Shown: positions 52,248 through 60,173 of the stretch, in pieces
Layout: each line of letters opens with the position of its first letter
Numbering within the stretch: the stretch's first letter is position 1
Source: Streptomyces sp. 6-11-2
GTDB taxonomy: Bacteria > Actinomycetota > Actinomycetes > Streptomycetales > Streptomycetaceae
Direction of reading: 5' to 3'
NCBI RefSeq assembly: GCF_006540305.1
Contig: NZ_BJOR01000001.1
Location: forward strand, 3,410,001-3,474,000
Length of the DNA: 64,000 bases
Program-made: the position numbers and the translations under genes
The notes under the pieces: model-generated
What the model saw: the letters and a program-made list of their open reading frames with translations, nothing else
What the model was told of the DNA's origin: nothing
Databases searched by the model: none

Positions 52248-53021
52248 TCACCGCAGTTCCGTCGGCGGAGTCCGCTTGGCGTCCACCTTTTCCGTGCGGA
52301 CCAGTTCGCCCCAGACCACGTAGCGGTAGCGGGAGGTGTACACCGGTGTGCAGGTCGTCAGGGTGATGTAGTGGCCGGGCTTCTTGACGCCCGACTCCTC
52401 GGGGACCGAGGACAGGACCTGGACGTTGTACTTCGACGTCTCGGGGAGGATGTCGTAGACCTTGTAGACGTACCACTTGTCCTTGGTCTCGAAGACGACC
52501 GGATCGCCCACCCGCACCTTGTCGATGTTGTGGAACTTCGCGCCGTGACCGTCCCGGTGGGCGGCGAGGGTGAAGTTGCCGGACTTGCCGGACGTCGGCA
52601 GGGTCGCCTTGGCGGGGTCCACGTAGTAACCGGCCACGCCGTCGTTCAGCACCTCGGCCGACGTGCCCTTCCTGATCAGGACCTCGCCGTTGTGCATGGA
52701 CGGCACGTGCAGGAAGCCGATGCCGTCCTTGGTGTCCAGCGCCCCGGGGCCATCCTCCACGGACTGGGCCCACTCGTCGCGGACCTTGCCGCCCTCCTGG
52801 CCGGCCTTGCGGTCCGCCAGGACGTTCGTCCACCACAGGGAGTAGACGACGAACAGGCCGAGGACCAGACCCGCCGTGATGAGGAGTTCACCGAAGACGC
52901 TGACGGCGAGGGCCAGCGGGCCGGTACCCCGGCGGCGCCGCGCCCGGCCGGGGCCCGACGCGTCACCGTGCCCTTCGCGGCCGTCGGTGTGCCCTGCCGT
53001 GTCGTCCGTGGTCGCTGCCAC
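52248..53021 (-). CDS. srtE2: Class E sortase (second of tandem pair)
   Basis: A 257-aa membrane transpeptidase that attaches surface proteins with LAxTG-like signals to the wall. N-terminal helix 'LALAVSVFGELLITAGLVLGLFVVYSLW' (residues ~33-60). The sortase beta-barrel (~95-250) has the catalytic His in 'NFTLAAHRDGHGAKFHNI' (~150), Cys in 'HYITLTTCTPVYTSRYRYVVWGEL' (TLTTC, ~220) and Arg in 'SRYRYV'. In S. coelicolor the tandem class E sortases SrtE1/SrtE2 anchor long chaplins needed for aerial growth. It lies 14 bp after the upstream sortase gene. Confidence 0.92.
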   Translation of the reverse strand: MAATTDDTAGHTDGREGHGDASGPGRARRRRGTGPLALAVSVFGELLITAGLVLGLFVVYSLWWTNVLADRKAGQEGGKVRDEWAQSVEDGPGALDTKDGIGFLHVPSMHNGEVLIRKGTSAEVLNDGVAGYYVDPAKATLPTSGKSGNFTLAAHRDGHGAKFHNIDKVRVGDPVVFETKDKWYVYKVYDILPETSKYNVQVLSSVPEESGVKKPGHYITLTTCTPVYTSRYRYVVWGELVRTEKVDAKRTPPTELR

Positions 53022-53035
53022 TGTTCTTCCGCCCT

Positions 53036-54196
53036 TTAACTGACGAGCGCATCCGGCTTGCCCTTGCTGCGCGGCCGTTCCTCGACCATCTTGCCCCAGA
53101 CGATCATCCGGTACTTGCTGGTGAACTCCGGTGTGCAGGTGGTCAGCGTGATGTAGCGGCCGGGCCCGGTGAAGCCCGATCCCTTCGGGACGGGATCGAG
53201 GACACTGATGTTGGCCGGCGAGGTCACCGGCAGAATCGACGCCATCTTGTAGACGAAGTACGTGTCCTGCGTCTCCACGACGATCGCGTCGCCCGGCGAG
53301 AGCTTGTTGATGTAGCGGAACGGCTCACCGTGCGTGTTGCGGTGGCCCGCGAGCCCGAAGTTGCCCGACTTCGCGTCCGGCATCGCCGTGTTGAGGTCGC
53401 CCTGCCCGTAGTGCCCGACCATGCCCTTGTCCAGCACCTTCGGCTTGCTGGTGCCCTCCGCGATGGGCACCACCACGTCCAGCTTCGGGATGTGCAGGAG
53501 GGCGAATCCCTGCCCCGGCTCGAACGTCCCGGGGTTGCGCTTGCCGCTCGCCCAGTCGTCCTGCAACTGGTGCGCCTCACTGCCCGCCTGCGCGTGCGCC
53601 CGGACGTTCGTCCACCACAACTGGTAGGTGACGAAGAGCAGCATCACCACACCGGTGGTGATGAACATCTCGCCGATGACCCGGCTGGCGATCACGGCCG
53701 GGCTCGCCCGGCGTGCCCGCGCCTGCCGGCGCGCCTCCACGCGGGACAGCGGCGCGGACGCCCGGTCGGCCGGGCCGTCCTCCTCCGAGGGCGCGCCCGC
53801 CTCGGCCCCACGACGGCCGTGACGGCTCCTGGCGGCCTTTCTACGGGCCGCGCGCCCACCCGGTGGGGGTGCGGGGGCCCGCGCGGCGGAAGACGCGCCA
53901 GGCGGCGGATCCGGGATCCGCAGCGCCATCGTCTCGTCGTCGACGGGAGGCAGATGGGCCGTCGCGTCACCCGCGGGCCCGTACGGCACCCCCGCAGCGC
54001 TCTGCTGAGGCTCCGCGTGCTGCTGGGGCGCGCTCTGCTGGGGCGCCGCCCCGGGAGAGCCGTAGGACGCCGCGTAGGGGTCCTGGGGCGTGCCCTGCAC
54101 CCCGCCGCCGTACCACTCCTCGAACGCGTCCGGCCCCCCGTACGACTGCTGCCCGTACGAGGTGTCCGTCTCGCGCTCGGGGCGCAGCGCGGTCAC
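53036..54196 (-). CDS. srtE1: Class E sortase (first of tandem pair)
   Basis: The 386-aa sortase has a long cytoplasmic N-terminal region (residues ~1-170) rich in Gln/Tyr/Pro/Ala and Arg ('YGQQSYGGPDAFEEWYGG', 'RRKAARSRHGRRG'), then the helix 'VIASRVIGEMFITTGVVMLLFVTYQLWW' (~175-200). The catalytic domain (~225-386) contains His in 'NFGLAGHRNTHGEPFRYIN' and Cys in 'RYITLTTCTPEFTSKYRMIVWGKM', with Arg at 'KYRMIV'. The paired transmembrane-barrel boundary motif 'QLWWTNVRA' is shared with srtE2. The GTG at 54196 overlaps the stop of the pabA/trpG-like gene. Confidence 0.92.
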   Translation of the reverse strand: MTALRPERETDTSYGQQSYGGPDAFEEWYGGGVQGTPQDPYAASYGSPGAAPQQSAPQQHAEPQQSAAGVPYGPAGDATAHLPPVDDETMALRIPDPPPGASSAARAPAPPPGGRAARRKAARSRHGRRGAEAGAPSEEDGPADRASAPLSRVEARRQARARRASPAVIASRVIGEMFITTGVVMLLFVTYQLWWTNVRAHAQAGSEAHQLQDDWASGKRNPGTFEPGQGFALLHIPKLDVVVPIAEGTSKPKVLDKGMVGHYGQGDLNTAMPDAKSGNFGLAGHRNTHGEPFRYINKLSPGDAIVVETQDTYFVYKMASILPVTSPANISVLDPVPKGSGFTGPGRYITLTTCTPEFTSKYRMIVWGKMVEERPRSKGKPDALVS

Positions 54197-54831
54197 GCCG
54201 TGGCCCTGCCCACCACCGGGGCGAGCCCCGCCGACCTCGCCACGGCCTCCTTGTCGCCGCACTCCGCCAGCCAGTTGGCCAGCATCCGGTGCCCGTGCTC
54301 GGTCAGCACCGACTCGGGATGGAACTGCACGCCCTCGACGGGAAGTTCACGGTGCCGCAGGCCCATGATGATGCCGTCGTGCGTGCGCGCCGTGACCACC
54401 AGCTCGTCGGGCACGGTCGCCGGCTCGGCGGCCAGGGAGTGGTAGCGGGTCGCCGTGAAGGGGGAGGGCAGGCCCGCGAAGACGCCCGTGCCCTCGTGCT
54501 CCACCAGCGAGGTCTTGCCGTGCAGCAGCTCGGGCGCGCGGTCCACCACGCCGCCGTAGGCCACCTGCATCGACTGCATGCCCAGGCACACGCCGAAGAC
54601 GGGAACGCCGGTCGCGGCGCAGTGCCGGACCATCTCCACGCAGATGCCGGCCTGCTCGGGCGTGCCCGGCCCCGGCGAGAGCAGCACGCCGTCGAAGCCG
54701 TCCTGCGCGTGCGCCGTCGACACCTCGTCGTTGCGCAGCACCTCGCACTCGGCCCCCAGCTGGTACAGGTACTGGACCAGGTTGAAGACGAAGCTGTCGT
54801 AGTTGTCGACGACGAGAATCCGCGCACTCAC
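54193..54831 (-). CDS. pabA: Aminodeoxychorismate/anthranilate synthase component II (glutamine amidotransferase)
   Basis: The 212-aa class I amidotransferase supplies ammonia to chorismate for folate (PabA) or tryptophan (TrpG) synthesis. The triad is Cys in 'VPVFGVCLGMQSMQVAYGG' (~82), and His and Glu in 'VEGVQFHPESVLTEHGHRMLANWL' (~175). 'ILVVDNYDSFVFNLVQYL' and 'LLSPGPGTPEQAG' are family hallmarks. Which pathway it serves cannot be told from sequence; the equivalent gene beside pknB in mycobacteria is called trpG. The start GTG 54831 overlaps the 53-aa membrane protein stop, and its end overlaps srtE1, forming one coupled operon. Confidence 0.92.
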   Translation of the reverse strand: MSARILVVDNYDSFVFNLVQYLYQLGAECEVLRNDEVSTAHAQDGFDGVLLSPGPGTPEQAGICVEMVRHCAATGVPVFGVCLGMQSMQVAYGGVVDRAPELLHGKTSLVEHEGTGVFAGLPSPFTATRYHSLAAEPATVPDELVVTARTHDGIIMGLRHRELPVEGVQFHPESVLTEHGHRMLANWLAECGDKEAVARSAGLAPVVGRATA

Positions 54832-54989
54832 TGGTTGTCCACCGTCACATCGTTGAAGGGAAGCAGCGGTTCGGCCCACGGGAAGACGTACTGGAACAGG
54901 GCGTAGACCACGGCCAGGACCAGCACCAGTGAGATCAGCGCCTTCACCCACGCGTTCCCCGGCAGATGCCGCCAGATCCAGCCGTACAT
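54828..54989 (-). CDS. 53-aa single-pass membrane protein, first gene of the pabA-sortase operon
   Basis: Starting at ATG 54989 with a GGAAGGGA ribosome site, the product is 'MYGWIWRHLPGNAWVKALIS' followed by a hydrophobic helix (~18-38, 'LISLVLVLAVVYALFQYVFPW') and an acidic end 'FNDVTVDNQ'. It overlaps the amidotransferase start (GTGA), so the two are coupled. The Trp-rich amphipathic N-terminus and size suggest a small membrane regulator or stabiliser; the function is unknown. Confidence 0.75.
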   Translation of the reverse strand: MYGWIWRHLPGNAWVKALISLVLVLAVVYALFQYVFPWAEPLLPFNDVTVDNQ

Positions 54990-55210
54990 GCCGTCCCTTC
55001 CGTCTCCCACGGCACCAGACTCACGCCGTGCGCCACCAGACTAACGGCGCGGCGCCCGAGGTTTCCCGGCCTCCGCCAGCTGTGCGAAAACCGCGTGCGA
55101 CCGGACGTACGTGGCACAGCGTCGATCACCTCAACGATCGCGGACACGGTTTTGTACGGCCCTTTGTCGATCCGATACGCGAATCAGGCCGTTCCGATCA
55201 CCAGTACGGC

Positions 55211-55246
55211 GCCGGGGCGCCCGCACCGGGGTGCCGGCGCCCCGGC
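55211..55246 (-). terminator. Terminator of the DUF881 gene
   Basis: GCCGGGGCGCC (55211-55221) pairs with GGCGCCCCGGC (55236-55246), 9 bp past the DUF881 stop. The region from there to 54990 holds the promoter of the pabA-sortase operon; no other feature is seen. Confidence 0.75.
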
Positions 55247-55254
55247 GTCCGTGC

Positions 55255-56031
55255 CTACTTCACGGGCTGCGCGTGGTGCAGGTCCACCGTGCCGGAGTAG
55301 CCGGGCAGCGTCACCGTTCCGTCGTCGGTGACCTTCCAGCCGAGGCCGTAGACGTTGACGTACACCATGTAGTTCTGGATCGCCGGGGAGTCCGCGAGCG
55401 CCTTCTGGAGCTTCCCCGGATCACCGACCGCCGTGATCTTGTACGGCGGCGAGTAGACGCGACCCTGGAGGATCAGCGTGTTGCCCACGCAGCGCACCGC
55501 GCTGGTGGAGATCAGCCGCTGGTCCATCACCTTGATGCCCTGGGCGCCGCCCTTCCACAGCGCGTTGACCACGGCCTGGAGGTCCTGCTGGTGGATCACC
55601 AGGTAGTCGGGCTGCGGCTCGGGGTAGCCGGGGAGCTTCGCGGTGGCGTCGGGCGGGGCGTCGTCGAGCGTGACCGTGATCGCCTTGCCGGTGAGCTTCT
55701 GGGTGCCCGCGCTCTTCTCCAGGCCGGTCAGCCTGCCGTCCTGGGGCTTGCCGCCGTCGTCGCGCGCGGCGAGGGACTCGATGTCGTCGCGCAGGGCGGC
55801 GTTGGACTCGTCCAGCTCCTTGTTCTTCCGGCTGCGCTCCTGGACGAGGTCGGACAGCTTCAGAAGGGACGCGTCCGTGCGGATGTTGGTGCCCTTGGCC
55901 GTGTTGAAACTGGTGAAGAAGATCAACCCGGCGAGTGCGAAGACGGCCACGGTCATGATCCGCACGGGCCTCGGGCGGCGCGTGCGGTCCGGGCCGGCGC
56001 CCGTCCCCGGGAAGTCGGCAGAATTGCTCAA
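55255..56031 (-). CDS. DUF881 family membrane protein
   Basis: The 258-aa protein starts at TTG 56031 (no ATG in range; AAGGAGATAAGGG upstream). It has one helix '[18 protein letters not shown]' (residues ~25-42), a coiled coil ('[36 protein letters not shown]', ~58-93) and a DUF881 domain (~105-258) with '[82 protein letters not shown]'. The fold resembles division proteins such as DivIC-like coiled coils, and it is always near crgA in Actinobacteria, so a role in division or wall synthesis is inferred. It is divergent from crgA. Confidence 0.88.
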   Translation of the reverse strand: MSNSADFPGTGAGPDRTRRPRPVRIMTVAVFALAGLIFFTSFNTAKGTNIRTDASLLKLSDLVQERSRKNKELDESNAALRDDIESLAARDDGGKPQDGRLTGLEKSAGTQKLTGKAITVTLDDAPPDATAKLPGYPEPQPDYLVIHQQDLQAVVNALWKGGAQGIKVMDQRLISTSAVRCVGNTLILQGRVYSPPYKITAVGDPGKLQKALADSPAIQNYMVYVNVYGLGWKVTDDGTVTLPGYSGTVDLHHAQPVK

Positions 56032-56171
56032 CGTACCCTTATCTCCTTCGGCGCCGCGGAAGCACTACGCTAACGGACGTCCGGGGGAGTGCTCAGTGTG
56101 CCCTTGTACGCTGCTCCGGAGCCAGCCCAGTTCCCTGCGCGGCCACCAGCGCATCGACAGGAGAGACCCTC

Positions 56172-56426
56172 GTGCCGAAGTCACGTATCCGCAAGAAGGC
56201 CGACTACACGCCACCGCCGGCCAAGCAGGCCGCGAGTATCAAGCTCGAGGGCCGCGGCTGGGTGGCGCCCGTCATGCTGGCGCTCTTCCTCATCGGCCTG
56301 GCCTGGATCGTCGTCTTCTATGTGACCGACGGCTCCCTGCCCATCCACGCCCTGGGCAACGTGAACATCGTCGTGGGCTTCGGCTTCATCGCGGCCGGAT
56401 TCGCCGTCTCCACGCAGTGGAAGTGA
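56172..56426 (+). CDS. crgA: Cell division protein CrgA
   Basis: The 84-aa membrane protein starts '[20 protein letters not shown]' and has two helices: '[24 protein letters not shown]' (~31-54) and '[19 protein letters not shown]' (~65-83). CrgA coordinates FtsZ, FtsQ, FtsI and CwsA and in Streptomyces delays septation in aerial hyphae. ATG follows an AGGAGAGA site. It is divergent from DUF881 with ~140 bp between. Size and topology are standard. Confidence 0.94.
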   Translation: MPKSRIRKKADYTPPPAKQAASIKLEGRGWVAPVMLALFLIGLAWIVVFYVTDGSLPIHALGNVNIVVGFGFIAAGFAVSTQWK

Positions 56427-56473
56427 CGTCGGCCTCCCGGTGAACACAGCTCTGCCCACGGGTATCCGCTGAG

Positions 56474-56686
56474 TTATCCACAGGCCGGAGGAATTTCCAC
56501 ATGCGGCCTGGGGAAAACGCTGATGATCTGTGGATAACTAGTGCGTCGTTGACACCGGTACGACTGTCACACCGCTCATCCAAAGTGCGTACGCCCCCTG
56601 CCTGACCTGCGACAACACAGGTCGATGGCAGGGGGCACACGCGTTCCCGCACGCTATGCACAAGATCGGACACCAACTGTGGACAA
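56474..56686. other. DnaA-box cluster between crgA and rhomboid genes
   Basis: Three matches to the DnaA box lie within 213 bp: TTATCCACA (56474-56482, +), TGTGGATAA (56529-56537, complement TTATCCACA) and TGTGGACAA (56678-56686, complement TTGTCCACA). A weaker TTTCCACA is at 56495. The 269-bp gap otherwise holds only a terminator. Such clusters away from oriC can titrate DnaA. Confidence 0.6.
56594..56635. terminator. Hairpin between crgA and rhomboid genes
   Basis: CCCCCTGCC (56594-56602) pairs with GGCAGGGGG (56627-56635), with an inner ACCTG/CAGGT stem. It probably ends transcription of both converging genes. Confidence 0.7.
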
Positions 56687-56695
56687 CAGGCGCTC

Positions 56696-57619
56696 TCAGG
56701 TGAGCTGAACCGTTCTGAGCAGCGTCAACACGACGACGACCACCAGCACCAGCGCACAGGTGCCGTACTGCACCAGGTCCCGTCGCTCACGCGGGGCGTG
56801 CACCATCGCGTACCCCACCACCACACCGGCGACCAGACCGCCGATGTGCGCCTGCCAGGCGATGCCGCTCCAGCTGAAGGTGAAGATCAGGTTGATCACC
56901 AGCAGGACGATGATCGGCCGCATGTCGTAGTTGAGCCGGCGCATCAGCACCGCGGTGGCGCCGAACAGTCCGAAGATGGCGCCCGAGGCGCCGAGCGTGG
57001 CCTGACTGGGCGAGGCCAGCAGGTACGTCAGCGCTCCGCCCGCGAGCCCGGAGACGAAGTAGAGCGACAGATAGCGCAGCCTGCCCAGGGCCGCCTCCAG
57101 GGGGCCGCCCAGCCACCACAGGCTCAGCATGTTGAAGCCGATGTGCCAGATCTCCTGGTGCGTGAACATCGAGGTCACCAGGCGATACCACTCGCCGTCC
57201 GCGACACCCGCGGTGGGGGTGAAGGGAGCCGGCGGCCAGGCACCGATCAGGACCAGGTCGCCCAGGAGCGACGAGTCGGCGCTGACCGCGATGAACACCG
57301 CGATGTTGATCCCGATGAGGATCTTGGTGAGCAGGCGGGGGTCGGCTGTCATGGTGCCGCCGGCCAGCGTGCGGGGCCGCGACGCCGCGGGCGGGTGGCC
57401 GGTACCGGAGCCGCCGCGGACGCAGTCCGGGCACTGGAAGCCCACCGAGGCGTCGACCATGCACTCGGGACAGATCGCCCGGTCGCAGCGGGCGCAGCGG
57501 ATACCGGTCTCGCGGCCCGGATGGCGATAGCAGGTGGGCAGGCGGTGGGCGTCCGGCGGGCCGTGGTCCGCCGGGTCCTGGCCCGCCGGGCCCTGCGGGC
57601 TGCCTGGTGCCTGGTCCAT
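56696..57619 (-). CDS. Rhomboid family intramembrane serine protease with B-box zinc finger
   Basis: The 307-aa protein has an N-terminal zinc-binding motif (residues ~25-60: 'CYRHPGRETGIRCARCDRAICPECMVDASVGFQCPDCV', B-box type) and a six- to seven-helix rhomboid domain (~95-300). The catalytic Ser is in 'LGASGAIFGLFGATAV' (GASG, ~205) and the catalytic His in 'SGIAWQAHIGGLVAGVVVGYAMV' (~260). 'HIGFNMLSLWWLG' is the conserved WR/HxxxN region. It cleaves membrane proteins within the bilayer; the substrate is unknown. The gene order beside crgA and ppiA matches mycobacteria. Confidence 0.93.
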   Translation of the reverse strand: MDQAPGSPQGPAGQDPADHGPPDAHRLPTCYRHPGRETGIRCARCDRAICPECMVDASVGFQCPDCVRGGSGTGHPPAASRPRTLAGGTMTADPRLLTKILIGINIAVFIAVSADSSLLGDLVLIGAWPPAPFTPTAGVADGEWYRLVTSMFTHQEIWHIGFNMLSLWWLGGPLEAALGRLRYLSLYFVSGLAGGALTYLLASPSQATLGASGAIFGLFGATAVLMRRLNYDMRPIIVLLVINLIFTFSWSGIAWQAHIGGLVAGVVVGYAMVHAPRERRDLVQYGTCALVLVVVVVLTLLRTVQLT

Positions 57620-57750
57620 GGGGTTCCCCTCGATTCGTCCTGCGCGGAGCACGGCTGCGGCTGCTCGCTGGCAATGCACCGCCCCGCCCATCCTTACGGA
57701 CAAGCGGGGCGTTTGGTTCCCTGGGGGAGGTGTCGGGACGGGCCCTTCAC

Positions 57751-58284
57751 TCAGCCTTCGCGGGTCTCGACGACGACCGACTCGATGACGACGTCGTTGA
57801 GCGGGCGGTCGGTGCGCGGGTTGGTCTGCGCGGTCGCGATGGAGTCCACGACCTTCTGGCTGGCCGCGCCGGTGACCTCGCCGAAGATGGTGTGCTTGCG
57901 GTTCAGCCAGGACGTCGGGGCGACGGTGATGAAGAACTGCGAGCCGTTGGTGCCCGGGCCCGCGTTGGCCATCGCCAGCAGGTAGGGCTTGTCGAAGGAG
58001 AGGTCCGGGTGGAACTCGTCCTTGAACTGGTAGCCGGGACCGCCGGTGCCGTTGCCCAGCGGGTCACCGCCCTGGATCATGAAACCGCTGATCACCCGGT
58101 GGAAGACCGTGCCGTCGTAGAGCTTCGCCGAGGACTTCTCTCCGGTGGCGGGGTGGGTCCACTCGCGCTCGCCCTGGGCGAGTTCGACAAAGTTCCGGAC
58201 CGTCTCGGGAGCGTGGTTCGGCAGGAGCCGGACCTCGATGTCGCCGTGGTTGGTCTTCAGGGTGGCGTAGAGCTGCTCAGCCAC
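57751..58284 (-). CDS. ppiA: Peptidyl-prolyl cis-trans isomerase, cyclophilin type
   Basis: A 177-aa cytoplasmic cyclophilin that speeds proline isomerisation. 'LYATLKTNHGDIEVRLLPNHAPETVRNFVELAQGEREW' is at the N-terminus. Active-site segments are 'YDGTVFHRVISGFMIQGGDPLGNGTGGPGY' (Arg in FHRV) and 'LLAMANAGPGTNGSQFFITVAPTSWLNRKHTIFGEV' (substrate-binding). The GTG at 58284 removes an unconserved upstream extension. It lies 131 bp upstream of the rhomboid gene on the same strand. Confidence 0.93.
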   Translation of the reverse strand: MAEQLYATLKTNHGDIEVRLLPNHAPETVRNFVELAQGEREWTHPATGEKSSAKLYDGTVFHRVISGFMIQGGDPLGNGTGGPGYQFKDEFHPDLSFDKPYLLAMANAGPGTNGSQFFITVAPTSWLNRKHTIFGEVTGAASQKVVDSIATAQTNPRTDRPLNDVVIESVVVETREG

Positions 58285-58656
58285 GATCTGCCTTCCGTTG
58301 TCTTCCTGTGACTCCCCGATCCTCGCACGGCCCGCGCCGTGCGTCGCCCAGCGGTCGCTTCCCGGGGGAGATCCGCCGGATTCGGTTGCGGAAAACCGGG
58401 CGAGTCCTCCCGGACGGGAGCGCGGCACGGCGATCCGTGGCATTGTCGACGACAAGCTCCTGTTGCTCCGTATTCATCCCCTATCGCACGTGATCGTCTC
58501 CCGGCGGACTCCCGATCGGCAGGGCCACCGCGGTGACCGCGGTCGTCACCCGTGACCCGGATGCCCGTTCGCACATGCCGCCGGGCCCGTTGGCAGGCAT
58601 GATCCGTAAAAGGGTGGAAAGTCGAATTACCGTACGCCACCGAGGAGGAGGAACCC
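58285..58656. other. 372-bp divergent promoter gap between ppiA and DUF5324 gene
   Basis: No gene is evident. A strong purine-rich ribosome site (GAGGAGGAGG) lies at 58640-58650 before the DUF5324 GTG. No clear operator was recognised. Confidence 0.5.
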
Positions 58657-59367
58657 GTGACCCGCATCGACAGCGTGCGCGCCGCGACCGGCTCGGCGAG
58701 GGACAGCGTGCTGCACGCCGCGGAAGTGGTGGCGCCCTACGCCGACACGGCCAGGGAAAGGGCCGCGCACTACGCACACGAGGCACGCGTACGGCTCGCG
58801 CCGAAGGTGACGCTGGCCGCCGACCAGGCCCGCGTCCAGTACGGCGCCCATGTCGCACCCCGGCTGGAGCAAGCCCGTACGCAGGCCATGGCCCATGTGC
58901 CGCCCAAGGTCGACCAGGCCGCCCAGGAGGCCGCCGAGCGGACGCGCCGGGCCGCGCGGCAGGCCGCCGAGTACTCCCGGCCGCGGATCGAGCAGGCGAT
59001 GGCCGTGGCGGGGCCGGTCGCGGACGAGGCCGCCGCGCGCGGTGCCGCCGCGCTGGTGGCGCTGCGCGGTCAGGTCCCGGCCCGGAAGATCCAGAAGCTG
59101 GCCCGCACACAGCAGCGGCGGGCGCGGGCCGGGCGCGTCGTGAAGCTGCTCGCGCTGGCGGGCACGCTCGCCGGCGGTGCCTTCGCCGCCTGGAAGTGGT
59201 GGGACAAGCAGGCCAACCCCGACTGGCTGGTGGAACCGCCGGCCGCGACCGAGGTACCCGATTCGGGCCGGCTGACGTCCGTGGACGGCACCGGCCAGTC
59301 CGTGCTGGACCCCGAGGTCCAGGCGAAGGAGGCCGAGGAAGCGGCGGACCGCGACGAACAGGGCTGA
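58657..59367 (+). CDS. DUF5324 family protein
   Basis: The 236-aa protein is built largely of Ala-rich, charged amphipathic helices with ~11-residue repeats ('SVLHAAEVVAPYADTARERAAHYAHEARVRLAPKVTLAADQARVQYGAHVAPRLEQARTQAM'), as in apolipophorin- or LEA-like helices, residues ~10-135. Then comes a helix 'VVKLLALAGTLAGGAFAAWKWW' (~165-187) and an acidic tail with 'QAKEAEEAADRDEQG'. This matches the actinobacterial DUF5324 family of unknown function. It is probably membrane-associated with a long cytoplasmic rod. GTG start. Confidence 0.82.
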   Translation: MTRIDSVRAATGSARDSVLHAAEVVAPYADTARERAAHYAHEARVRLAPKVTLAADQARVQYGAHVAPRLEQARTQAMAHVPPKVDQAAQEAAERTRRAARQAAEYSRPRIEQAMAVAGPVADEAAARGAAALVALRGQVPARKIQKLARTQQRRARAGRVVKLLALAGTLAGGAFAAWKWWDKQANPDWLVEPPAATEVPDSGRLTSVDGTGQSVLDPEVQAKEAEEAADRDEQG

Positions 59368-59383
59368 CCGCCGGCGACGGAAG

Positions 59384-59422
59384 AGCCCGCCCGACCTGTT
59401 TCCACAGGTCAGGCGGGCTTTT
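59384..59422 (+). terminator. Terminator after DUF5324 gene
   Basis: AGCCCGCCCGACCTGT pairs with ACAGGTCAGGCGGGCT (loop TTCC, one bulge), followed by TTTTG. Confidence 0.85.
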
Positions 59423-59501
59423 GTCGCGTGCACGTGGTTCCCGGTCCGCGAGCGGGTAGGTTGAGGTTGCCTGAGGCACCAACAGGGATCGAAGGGGGAC
59501 C

Positions 59502-59768
59502 ATGCTCGACGGAATCACGGCACCCATGGCCATCGGCGTCATGGTGGCGTTGGCAGTCGTCGGCGACCGTGCCTCGAAAAAGCGCAAGAAGGCTTTCTGG
59601 GAGCGCTATGGGTCCTTCGAAGGGTTCCGGAGCCAGGTCGACGAGGAGAAGATCCAGCGGGTGCGCAGGGAACAGGGCGATGTCGTCGCCATCAAGGTGG
59701 TACGGCAGACCTACCCGTACGTCCCGCTCCTCCTCGCGAAGCGCTACGTGGAGGAACTCCCGGCGTAG
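59502..59768 (+). CDS. 88-aa conserved hypothetical protein
   Basis: The N-terminal hydrophobic segment 'ITAPMAIGVMVALAVVG' (residues ~5-21) acts as a membrane anchor or signal anchor. A basic 'RASKKRKKAFWERYGSFEGFRSQVDEEKIQRVRREQG' and a C-terminal strand-rich 'VVAIKVVRQTYPYVPLLLAKRYVEEL' follow. A GAAGGGGG ribosome site precedes the ATG. The function is not recognised. Confidence 0.7.
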   Translation: MLDGITAPMAIGVMVALAVVGDRASKKRKKAFWERYGSFEGFRSQVDEEKIQRVRREQGDVVAIKVVRQTYPYVPLLLAKRYVEELPA

Positions 59769-59870
59769 CCGAGGGACCCCTGCCCGGAGGTGTCGGGGCG
59801 CGCTCCGAAGGCGGACGAACAAGCGCGCACACGCCGACGGCCTGCCCGGGCGCACCGCGTGCGGCACGAA

Positions 59871-59913
59871 AAACGCCCCCTGACACTGCGTCTCCGCAGG
59901 TCAGAGGGCATTT
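59871..59913 (-). terminator. Terminator downstream of tRNA-Ala
   Basis: GCCC/GGGC outer pairs with CTGAC...GTCAG and GCG/CGC inner stems (59875-59909), flanked by A- and T-runs, lie 7 bp beyond the tRNA 3' end on the complement strand. Confidence 0.85.
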
Positions 59914-59919
59914 CACCGG

Positions 59920-59992
59920 TGGAGCCTAGGGGAGTCGAACCCCTGACATCTGCCATGCAAAGACAGCGCTCTACCAACTGAGCTAAGGCCCC
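59920..59992 (-). tRNA. tRNA-Ala (anticodon TGC)
   Basis: The complement folds into a standard 73-nt cloverleaf. The acceptor is GGGGCCT/AGGCTCC with one G-U pair, the D-arm 'GCTCAGTTGGTAGAGC' and the anticodon stem CTGTC/GGCAG with loop TTTGCAT (TGC). The T-arm is CAGGGGTTCGACTCCCCTA and the discriminator A. CCA is not encoded (CCG follows). A tRNA-Ala beside ppiA and crgA is conserved near actinobacterial origins. Confidence 0.96.
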
Positions 59993-60173
59993 GGACGACA
60001 GCATCCGGCCGGAAGATCCGCTCACCGGTCGGTGCCGCAGACCAGAGTACCGGGTGACCCCCCGGATCTCGCAAAAAGATGGGGGCTCCCCGCGGCCGAC
60101 CACTCTCCGTAAGATGCTCCGCGTGGTTCGCTACAGCGAACCGCGGTACTTGGGGCAGCGATGGGGAGACGCA

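Noticed and set aside
58485..58500. Second parS candidate (GCACGTGATC)
   Set aside because: Only the central CACGTGA matches; the outer bases differ from GTTTCACGTGAAAC at several positions.
59395..59410. DnaA box at TTTCCACAG
   Set aside because: It falls in the loop and stem of a clear terminator and deviates from the consensus at the third base.
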